From Caecibacteroides pullorum (GTDB lineage Bacteria; Bacteroidota; Bacteroidia; Bacteroidales; Bacteroidaceae): 64,000 nt of DNA. The stretch spans positions 1-64,000 of the forward strand of contig NZ_JAAZTS010000013.1 of the NCBI RefSeq assembly GCF_019239235.1, in the 5' to 3' direction. This document shows positions 29,306-37,711 of the stretch, one piece after another (position 1 is the first letter of the stretch; each line of letters starts with the position of its first letter). The notes beneath the pieces were generated by a model, which did not search any database, was not told where the DNA came from, and saw only the letters and a list, made by a program, of their open reading frames with translations. A program made the position numbers and the translations under genes.

Positions 29306-30793
29306 TTAAGGTTCTACAAATAAAAACTCCGTATTACGATGATATACCTTTTCATTGGGAGCTGTATAATCACCATACAAGTTCCAAGTTCCATTCTCAT
29401 CTTCGTCCTCATCAGCATCTTTCTTCCACCCCCAATTCATATGAAGATAGCTTGAACCACTTTTCGCTTCCCCTCTCAAGCTCCATTGCTCTCTGTAAGG
29501 ATTTTCAGTATACAATCCATCTGTAGGTCTATTGACTTCAGGAAAATATACAGTCATTATAGTCGTATAATTTTCATACTTATAACCATCGCAAACCCAA
29601 GCATGACCATTTCCTGCATCAAAGCCTAAAATCTGATGAGTATGCCCACCCATAAGTATGGGATTATTAAATCGGAAAGCCATATTGATTTGCGCTACCG
29701 TATACTCATCTGTTTGTTTTACCTTATATCCAAAACTCTTTAATACCCGTTCAGCATCCTCAATAGAAGCGCCGCTGTCATCTCCGCTATAATCAATGCC
29801 AAGACTTTCTCCTAAATTCTTAAAGAAACTACCTTGAGCATCTGTTTCTCGATTTGAAACATTAATACTTTCCCAATCATAATAAGCCGGTATTTTGTGA
29901 TGATACATAATTTGTCCGACTGCAACAGTCACACATCCTAAAGGCTTATCCACTTTCCAATTATAAGGCCAACCCTGGTGCCAATTTGTCTTTAGAATAG
30001 GCCCATGAACCTGGTAATCTTTAAAATCTCTAAAATGATAAATTACATCTCGCTCGTCATACCCCAAAGATGCACATTTGGCAGCCATTTCATCAAATAT
30101 ATAAGAAAAATCCGGAAAGAAACTCCGCGCTTCATCTATATGATAGCAATAACTATTAATCAACTCTCCAGGAGCAGCTGTTTGATCTTCATAATTTGAA
30201 GAATAATCCGGATAAGTCAATTCATTGGCAAATTCCATCCACCACCAGTCTAAATTTTGAGGAAACGCAGATTCCACTCTTGTCGAAACCTTTGTTGGAC
30301 TCCTTTCAATCATATATTCTCCCCATTGCCGATTGAACATCTCCGTCGTATCACTCAAACAAGCCGTCAGTATATTCATTTCATCTTCCAGCCAAATGTC
30401 CAAACCTTTGACGGTCGCATCAAAATGTCCCTTTTCCGCATAGCCCAATATCGGTGTGTACTTTTTCGTTGCAGCAACCAATACATATCCTTGGTTATCT
30501 GCAAAATTCACAGCATAGATTAAGGTATCGCCTTGTTGATTGGTCAAGGCCTCTACATTAGAAATATTCTGCACAGAAGAACGGGTTAATTGAGAGTTAT
30601 CGGAAAGGAACGAAGAAGCCGTCCTAACAGCCTCCTCTTCCGAAACATTCAAGTTAAAAGAGTTACTCGTTAGATTTTCATCCACAAACACTTTGGAATT
30701 TACTATTCCATTCTGTAAATCCAAATCTTCGTTCTGACAAGAGAAAGATAATAAACTTACACTCAATAAGACAAAAGCAGTACTACATTTCAT
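29306..30793 (-). CDS. C10 family cysteine protease (streptopain-like) lipoprotein
   Basis: 495-residue secreted or surface cysteine protease. Lipobox LSLLSFSC is followed by a Spi-type propeptide (about 40-200; EEEAVRTASSFLSDN ... YVLVAATKKYTPILGYAEKG). The catalytic domain then has Cys287 in LGCVTVAVGQIM and His397 in GNGHAWVCDGYK, the streptopain dyad. The ATG at 30793 (MKCSTAFVLLS) is preferred over two upstream in-frame starts because it begins the signal peptide. C10 enzymes of Bacteroides degrade host proteins. It lies inside the glycan locus with a partner lipoprotein. Confidence 0.92.
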   Translation of the reverse strand: MKCSTAFVLLSVSLLSFSCQNEDLDLQNGIVNSKVFVDENLTSNSFNLNVSEEEAVRTASSFLSDNSQLTRSSVQNISNVEALTNQQGDTLIYAVNFADNQGYVLVAATKKYTPILGYAEKGHFDATVKGLDIWLEDEMNILTACLSDTTEMFNRQWGEYMIERSPTKVSTRVESAFPQNLDWWWMEFANELTYPDYSSNYEDQTAAPGELINSYCYHIDEARSFFPDFSYIFDEMAAKCASLGYDERDVIYHFRDFKDYQVHGPILKTNWHQGWPYNWKVDKPLGCVTVAVGQIMYHHKIPAYYDWESINVSNRETDAQGSFFKNLGESLGIDYSGDDSGASIEDAERVLKSFGYKVKQTDEYTVAQINMAFRFNNPILMGGHTHQILGFDAGNGHAWVCDGYKYENYTTIMTVYFPEVNRPTDGLYTENPYREQWSLRGEAKSGSSYLHMNWGWKKDADEDEDENGTWNLYGDYTAPNEKVYHRNTEFLFVEP

Positions 30794-30822
30794 AACCATT
30801 AATTTAAGCATTTAACAAAAGA

Positions 30823-30876
30823 GGAGCGCATCCTAAGACCGGGCATTATGCCGGATTCCGACCTCCGATGCGCTCC
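30823..30876 (-). terminator. Terminator after the GH88 gene
   Basis: Outer 10-bp stem GGAGCGCATC (30823-30832) / GATGCGCTCC (30867-30876) plus an inner CCGG/CCGG stem around GCATTATGC, making a branched structure. On the minus strand it is followed by TCTTTTG. It insulates the GH88 gene from the C10 protease operon downstream. Confidence 0.8.
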
Positions 30877-30903
30877 GTTCATAAAGATATAGATTCAGAT
30901 AGA

Positions 30904-32181
30904 TCAGAACAGTGGTTTGCCGTCCAGCAGCTTGTCGTATCGATGCAATGCCTCTACGAAATAATAGTCAGCATAAGTCAGTGGCACATCGATTTCGGAG
31001 TTCTGCGGAATAGCTCCCGTACTATGCATCAGGATGAAGTCGGCGTTCTTGCCCAACTCGGCGCGGTACGTCTTGCTACCCAAAGAATGCAGGATGGCTT
31101 TGGCTCCTTCCAGATACTTGGCACTCTTGCTACCCTTAACGTAGGTACTCAACTCCAGCAGAGCGGAAGCCGTGCAAGCGGCAGCCGAAGCATCGCGATA
31201 GTTCAGCACCACATTGTTCGCATTAGAGCGAATACCCGGTACGTAGCCTTCCTGATGAGCATTGAAGTCCCACCATGCAATCTTGTCAGCCGGCAGATTC
31301 GGATGATCAAGATAAAAGTCCGCCATACCTATAGCCGTCTCCAGGAAACGAGGATCTTTCGTCTCGCGATAGCACATCGTGAAACCATAAATGCCCCAAG
31401 ACTGTCCACGACTCCAAGCCGAGTTGTCCGACCATCCCTGTGAAGTTTCACCCTTGATGGGCTTACCCGTTTCTTTGTCATAGTAAACAATGTGATAGCA
31501 ACTGTAGTCAGGTCGAACTGCGTTCTTCATCGTATTCTCGGCATGGCTAATGGCTACTTTACGGAACGAATCGTCACCCGTCACACGAGAAGCATAAAAG
31601 AGCAGTTCGAGGTTCATCATATTATCAATAATGACAGGGAAATCGTACACCTTGTCACCATGCCAGGAACGAAAACCGTTCCATGACTGGATTACACCGG
31701 CCTTCGGACGGAAACGAGTACAGAGTGAACGGGCAGACTCTACCAGAATGTCTTTGTATTCCGGCTTCGGTTCGAAGCGATTGGCATTGCCATAGCTGCA
31801 ATACATCATGAAGCCGATGTCATGGTTGTCCGTGAAAGTCTTAACCGGCTCCATCTTCCGAGTATAAACCAAAGCGGAATCTTGCAAAGCCTTGTCACCA
31901 AGATACTCAGAAATGTACCACAGCGAACCAGGGAAGAAACCTGACGTCCAAAGATAGATGCTACCCTTAGACACAGTTCCGTCCTTTCTCATACTATGGG
32001 GCATCACTCCTTTCCCATCCTTACCCTGCGCAGGCGTCTTCAGCATCAGCCGGTATTGCTCAGCCGCAAAGTTCATGTTCTCCTTAATAAATGCCTTCTC
32101 CGAGTCCTGCGCATGGGCTATGCCCAACATGCAGGACAAACAGAGAGCTGCAATCGTTTTTACCTTATTATTCTTATTCAT
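30904..32181 (-). CDS. Unsaturated uronyl hydrolase, glycoside hydrolase family 88
   Basis: 425-residue exported (alpha/alpha)6 toroid enzyme (signal peptide ending GIAHAQD) that hydrolyses the 4,5-unsaturated uronic acid left by polysaccharide lyases. Characteristic blocks are LWTSGFFPGSLWYISEYLG, DNHDIGFMMYCSYG, FPVIIDNMMNLELL (catalytic Asp region), QGWSDNSAWSRGQSWGIYGF and IAWWDFNAH. The intracellular UGLs lack a signal, so this one likely works in the periplasm. It implies that a lyase acts on a uronate polymer; the heparinase-like fusion at 37.7 kb is the obvious partner. It lies 163 bp downstream of susD. Confidence 0.93.
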   Translation of the reverse strand: MNKNNKVKTIAALCLSCMLGIAHAQDSEKAFIKENMNFAAEQYRLMLKTPAQGKDGKGVMPHSMRKDGTVSKGSIYLWTSGFFPGSLWYISEYLGDKALQDSALVYTRKMEPVKTFTDNHDIGFMMYCSYGNANRFEPKPEYKDILVESARSLCTRFRPKAGVIQSWNGFRSWHGDKVYDFPVIIDNMMNLELLFYASRVTGDDSFRKVAISHAENTMKNAVRPDYSCYHIVYYDKETGKPIKGETSQGWSDNSAWSRGQSWGIYGFTMCYRETKDPRFLETAIGMADFYLDHPNLPADKIAWWDFNAHQEGYVPGIRSNANNVVLNYRDASAAACTASALLELSTYVKGSKSAKYLEGAKAILHSLGSKTYRAELGKNADFILMHSTGAIPQNSEIDVPLTYADYYFVEALHRYDKLLDGKPLF

Positions 32182-32224
32182 ATAAATATAAATTCTTTAA
32201 TTTGTTATACGCTTTTTTCAAAGA

Positions 32225-32273
32225 GTACATCGACAAGATGAACTCCTATTAAATTCAACACAAGTCGATGCAC
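32225..32273 (-). terminator. Possible terminator after susD
   Basis: Imperfect inverted repeat around CATCGAC (32228-32234) / GTCGATG (32264-32270), ten pairs with one mismatch, 29-nt loop. Only a weak T-rich tail follows on the minus strand. It may partly stop susCD transcription before the GH88 gene. Confidence 0.35.
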
Positions 32274-32343
32274 CCTATATAGATTAAAATAAATTATCCT
32301 ACTTGATCCATTATTAGCTAGAAATACTCAGTATAAGTGTCCC

Positions 32344-34062
32344 TTACCAACCTGGATTTTGGTATCCCAAATTCGTATTGCGTTCAAACTCAACAGCCGG
32401 AATAGGCCACAAATAGTCACGCTCCTTAAACACACGTACATAACGTAAATTGCCACGGATATCATCATACTCAAAATTCAATTTTTCCATAGCAAGTCCC
32501 CAACGGCGTAGGTCACTAAAACGATGACCTTCACAAGCCAATTCAACAGCACGTTCCTGTACGATACGCTCAAACACTTCTTCTTTAGAATGAGCCTCTA
32601 ACCATGCAGGACCGCTATTCAAAGCAGGCATATCTGTAGACGGGCGTTGACGTACCTGATTAATCAAGGCTACAGCATCATCCTGACGATCTAATTCATT
32701 ATAACATTCTGCTAACATCAATAATACATCGGCATAGCGAATAAGAGGAAAATCAACTGGAGAGTGAGAACGATCTAACAAAGTTCCTTCCATATCCCCT
32801 TCCGGCACAAACTTACGCCAATAATAATTGAAATGTCCCAAATTATCACGAATAAAACCATTAGCTTCATTAACTCCTGAAGCTAACACATATTCCATCA
32901 TTTTAGGTGTTCGCCCGTTACATCCATAATAAAAAGAATAAGGAGTTATCAGTGTTTGTTCCAAACGCGGATCACGATCTTCATAAGCCTTTCGAATTTT
33001 ATCTTTGTCAGCAGGGTAAGTAGCAACTGCGGTATTGTCATCGGTTAAAACTGCTTGAAAGGTCTTATTCTGTACCTCACGGCTTTCATTAAATCCAGGA
33101 AAATAATCATTCCAATTAAACTTAGAGCCATCACGATTTTCATACATATCCGCCAATATATCTGTTGGCATAAAATTATTCCAACCACCCGCAAATGAGG
33201 CACGAGTACCCATACGTAAAGCATACGGCATTCCATAATCTTGATTGGTACCATTAATAGCCTGAATTGTAAATATCATCTCAGAGCATTGATCTGCAGC
33301 CAAGGTGAACAATTCCGGATAGCTTTCATGCAATTGATATCCATACCCACGATTCTCCGGGTCTTTTACAATTTCCTCAAAGTCTGTTTTAGCACCTGCA
33401 TAATCTTCTGCAAACAGCTTAACCTTTCCACGAAGTGCCACAGCTGCACCACGAGTAGCTCGACCGTATTCACTACTCTCCCATTTTACAGGCAGTGCTT
33501 CTACAGCGGCATCCAAATCATCTAAAATAAACTGTCGGGTTTCTTCCACTGTACTACGAGATTTCTTCATTTCCATAAACTCGCTAGACACTACAGTTGT
33601 CTCATCATACAAAGGCACTCCGCCAAAATAATCTAATAAATAGAAATAGTATAAAGCACGAATAAACTTAGCTTCACCCTTATACACATTTTTCTTTTCA
33701 TCAGACATATCAACATTATCTATATTCTGCAGCAAAAGATTTGCCCGAAAGACCCCATCATAACACGTCTGCCAACGGCTCTGCACTGTTCCTGTACGGT
33801 CTGTATAAGTTCCTTTTATAATACTAGGCATTAACCAATTGTTATAATCACATCCGATTTCACCTAAAGCATCATTATCATAATAGGCACCAAAACCGTT
33901 CTCATTTCGCAAAGTAGCATACATTGCAACCATGCCTTGATGAGCATGATCTTCTGTCTTCCAAAAGGTTACAGAACTTAACTTATCATGAGGATATTGA
34001 TCAAGATCATAGCAACTGCTCATCATTCCGGCAGCAAGCAAAAACAATATATATTTTTTCAT
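32344..34062 (-). CDS. SusD/RagB-family glycan-binding lipoprotein
   Basis: 572-residue surface lipoprotein (lipobox MMSSC, Cys17) that caps a SusC-type porin and binds the imported glycan. The mature N-terminus (YDLDQYPHDKLSSVTFWKTE) is a standard SusD start. TPR-like helices follow (KFIRALYYFYLLDYFGGVPL). The conserved C-terminal block is also present: FPLIRYADVLLMLAECYNE, INQVRQRPS, ELACEGHRFSDLRRWG and a YLWPIP motif. It begins 17 bp after the SusC stop. It appears intact although its SusC partner is frameshifted. Confidence 0.96.
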   Translation of the reverse strand: MKKYILFLLAAGMMSSCYDLDQYPHDKLSSVTFWKTEDHAHQGMVAMYATLRNENGFGAYYDNDALGEIGCDYNNWLMPSIIKGTYTDRTGTVQSRWQTCYDGVFRANLLLQNIDNVDMSDEKKNVYKGEAKFIRALYYFYLLDYFGGVPLYDETTVVSSEFMEMKKSRSTVEETRQFILDDLDAAVEALPVKWESSEYGRATRGAAVALRGKVKLFAEDYAGAKTDFEEIVKDPENRGYGYQLHESYPELFTLAADQCSEMIFTIQAINGTNQDYGMPYALRMGTRASFAGGWNNFMPTDILADMYENRDGSKFNWNDYFPGFNESREVQNKTFQAVLTDDNTAVATYPADKDKIRKAYEDRDPRLEQTLITPYSFYYGCNGRTPKMMEYVLASGVNEANGFIRDNLGHFNYYWRKFVPEGDMEGTLLDRSHSPVDFPLIRYADVLLMLAECYNELDRQDDAVALINQVRQRPSTDMPALNSGPAWLEAHSKEEVFERIVQERAVELACEGHRFSDLRRWGLAMEKLNFEYDDIRGNLRYVRVFKERDYLWPIPAVEFERNTNLGYQNPGW

Positions 34063-34079
34063 AATTCAAAAATCGTTTT

Positions 34080-37000
34080 TTAGAATGAAACATTAAGTCC
34101 AAAGGAAGCTTGGCGAATAGTCGGATAAGTCAACTTTGTGGTTTCCGGATCCATACCCGCAAAGCTTGTAAACGTAAAGAAGTTTTCCAAGCTACAGAAT
34201 ACACGTACACGACTCAAAGTTGCAGCCTTAACCCATTTTTCCGGTAACGTATATCCCAATTGGATATTACGGATTTTAAAGAAAGCTTTATCGGTTTCCC
34301 ACAAGGTACTATTACGGGTATTACGGCTATCATTTAACAACAATCGCGGATATTTAGCTGGAGTAGTACGTCCTTCATACCAACGTCCATCTGCTATTTC
34401 CTGACCTATCTGATAACCACTAGCTGGAATATTCGTTGTATGCATAGTTTGGTATTGAACTTTCTGACTACCTGTTCCAGACATCAGCATGGAGAAATCA
34501 AAACCTTTCCATTCACATCCCAGATTAATATCATAAAAGAAGCGAGGAGTATCTCCGTGCCCCATTGCAACACGATCATCATCATTAAAGATTCCATTAC
34601 CATCCATATCTTTGTAAAGCACATCACCCATTTCCGGACGTTTATAGCTTTGGAACGGATCCACTTTTTTTCCATCTTCACCTATAGGAGCATTATCAAT
34701 CAAAGACTGCACATAGTCCAAGTCTGCTTGACTCTGTATGATACGATCTGCGACCAGCACATACTGTACATTTATAGGATAGCCTTCTTTGATCATTGTA
34801 CTACCACTTATACTAGCCTCATCCCCTTTAAACTTCGTCACCTTATTATCGACAAAAGTTACGTTTGTACCAATATTATAATGAAAATCATTAATTTTAT
34901 CCGACCAGTTCAATGTAAGTTCAAAACCTTGATTCTGGACTTCTGCACTATTCTGAGTTGGGATACTTGAGTTTCCATGTACCAACGGAGCTGGTAAATC
35001 TATTAAGATATCAGATGTTTTCTTATAAAAGTATTCTGTAGTACCAGACAATCGCCCATTTAATACTGTAAAATCTACACCCACATTACTTACAGCTGTA
35101 CTTTCCCATGTCAAATTGCCATTAGCAAGTGCTGTTTGCGTCATACCAACCTGAAGTACATTGCCTAAGCTGTAATTGGACTGTGAATAGGAAGCGATAG
35201 CCATATAATCACTATCCAAATAATTGTTTCCTAATTCACCATAAGATACACGAAGTTTCAATGCATCCAACCAATTACGCGTACCTTCCATAAATGCTTC
35301 CTGATCTATACGCCAACCAGCGGAGAATGAAGGGAAATATCCCCAACGATTACCTTTTAAGAAGCGTGAAGAAGCATCTGCACGTAAATTTGCTTCCAAT
35401 AAATATCGATCAGCCCAACCTAAATTAATACGACCAAAATAAGAACGCATCGCCCATTCTGTATGACTACCACTTGCCAACGCATCCCCTGTAGCTCCAT
35501 TAATTACGTCTACAGATGAATCAATCCAATCATACTTTTGTCCACTGAAACTACGATCACGACGCATCTCTTGACTGGCTCCAACCATTACATTCAAATC
35601 TAATTGATTGTCAACAAAGCTGTTCTCATAGCGAACAACTCCATCCATAAACATACGTTCAATCTTTCGATTATAATTGTAAATATATGTACGGTCAGTA
35701 GCTGCTCTCACCACACTTTCTGTCTGAAAATCCCACAAATCGTTCAAATTTGGCTTGGACCAATTATCTTTATCAGTCAATTCATAAGAATAAGAACCAG
35801 AAATACTCAAACCTTTAAACGGAGTAATAACTCCATTAAACGCTGCACGGAAATTACGTTCTTTCTTATTACCCTCATTCTTATACAAATAAGCCAACGG
35901 GTTATTGGTCTGAATATCCTCACCTTTAGCTTGTGCACCACCAAAACGTCCATCCGGATGACGCAAGACTATACCTGGAGTACTAGCATATCCATAAGTA
36001 AATACATCGTCAATACGATCAGAACCTATCTCATTATTTGATAAATAGCCATTCAACTTCATACCTAAAGTCAACCATTTAGTCGGCTTAGCTTCTATAT
36101 TTGAGCGGAAGCTATAACGTTCGTATCCAGCGTTATCAATAATACCCGGATTATTATTATACCCGAACGAAGAATAAAATGACAGCTTATCGGTACCTCC
36201 ACTTAAAGACAGGTTATGATTAGTAGAGACTGCTGTCTGGAAAATTTCTTCAACCCAGTCTGTATATAGGATAAAGCAGGGGGTTACGCCCTCCATCATT
36301 GCGCCAAGCATCAATAACATCCTGTTCAAACTGATAAGTTCCTGGAGTAGTATTATTATATGCTTCATTTCTCAATTCCATGTAAGTTGCATAATCGCTT
36401 ACTGCATCTACAGTTTTTCCTACAGACTGAAGAGAAGCATATCCCGTATAATCGATATTAATCTTTCCCTGCTTACCTTTCTTAGTAGTAATCAGGATAA
36501 CGCCATTTGCAGCACGCGATCCGTAAATAGAAGCTGAAGCAGCATCTTTCAGTACGGTCATACTTTCCACATCCTGAGGAGCCACCGTATTAATGTTACT
36601 CTCCACTCCATCAATGATAATCAAAGGAGCAGAATTGTTCAATGTACCTTGACCGCGTACTAAAATAGAAGCATTATCATTACCGGGAACATTACTGCTA
36701 GAAGTAACAGAAATACCAGAGGCCATACCAGCCAAACCTGAAGATAAGTTTGTAATAGGTCTTTTTTCCGCAATATCAGCCATATTAACAGAAGAAACAG
36801 ATCCCGTCAAATTTACCTTTTTCTGAGCTGCATAACCTACAACCACCACTTCATCAATCAATTCTGTATCCTCCTGAAGTTTGATAGATAGCTGGCTCTG
36901 AGTACCGACTTTGATTTCTTGTTCTTTATATCCCACATAGCTTACAACCAAAACTGCATTTTGAGGAACACCTTTAAGTGTAAAATTACCATCCAAATCG

Positions 37001-37257
37001 GTAATAGCACCGATAGTAGTACCTTTCACTTTGACATTCACACCGATTACCGGAAGGCCCGTCTCATCGACAACGTTACCCGAAACCGTACGGCCATCTT
37101 GATTAATAGAAAGAACAGAGTGTACCTTTTCGACTTCAATAGCTTTTCCCGATACAGCATAAGCCGGAGTCATTGAAAGAAAAAATACACCGCCCAACAA
37201 GAACTTGGAAAGATTACCTTCCAACATACGTTTTTCTCTTCGTTGATACATAAGCAT
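34080..37257 (-). pseudogene. SusC-family TonB-dependent receptor, split by a +1 frameshift
   Basis: Together the two frames encode a complete SusC of about 1,060 residues. It has an N-terminal signal peptide, a carboxypeptidase-like domain (GRTVSGNVVDETGLPVIGVN), a TonB box (EVVVVGY), the plug with the SusC signature (DVESMTVLKDAASASIYGSR), the beta-barrel, and the terminal Phe. The first frame runs 37257-36250 and ends RNPLLYP then IYRLG-stop. The second frame continues TDWVEEIFQTAVSTNHNLSL from about 36263. Between the CCT codon (36270-36268) and ACA (36263-36261) there are four bases (36267-36264) instead of three, so one extra base breaks the gene. An ATG at 36368 in the second frame is spurious. 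It may be a sequencing error or a true inactivation. Confidence 0.9.
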
Positions 37258-37711
37258 TAAATTTTAAGTTATCAGTAAGTTTTAAAACACTATTTCGAAT
37301 GTTTTATGATTTCTATCGCAAAGATGGAAAACTGTTCTTTTATAAATGGGACACACTGTCTTTTTTAGAGTACACTCTATTTCATCCTTACATTTTTAAC
37401 ATTTAAAGAAAGGGATGCATAATCGTCCAAAAGGGGAAATATTATCCAATACACAAACGTTAAACATTTGTACTACAACATATTATATCATAGATCAGAA
37501 TTCAAAGGGCTAATTATAGTCCGCTTCTTCGAAACCTCACAAAGTAAATCTTTAAAAAACATGTCCAACACACATACATCCCCCAATTTAGACAAAATCA
37601 TCCCAACCTAATCTAGAAAAAGACTATTTTTGCATGAAGTTAAAAAAGGCTACGACATATAGCCCCTACAAAAAAAGCTGCAACAATCATCAACTTAAAT
37701 TAATAAGTCCT
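37258..37711. other. Divergent intergenic region of the glycan locus
   Basis: 454 bp between susC and the heparinase-like fusion. It is AT-rich. The plus-strand promoter is listed separately. On the minus strand CATCTTTG (37326-37319) matches the -7 consensus at seven of eight positions and could drive susCD. The hybrid two-component regulator of the locus would be expected to bind here; I see no clear operator repeat and no other gene. Confidence 0.4.
37625..37632 (+). promoter_or_regulatory. Promoter of the heparinase-phosphoesterase fusion, -7 TATTTTTG
   Basis: Exact TAnnTTTG match. Transcription would start near 37639, downstream of an in-frame ATG at 37634, which therefore cannot be the start. 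The ATG at 37712 leaves a leader of about 70 nt. Confidence 0.6.

Noticed and set aside
36264..36368. A separate gene start for the second susC frame at 36368
   Set aside because: The translation before TDWVEE is unrelated to SusC and overlaps the first frame; the frameshift explains both pieces.
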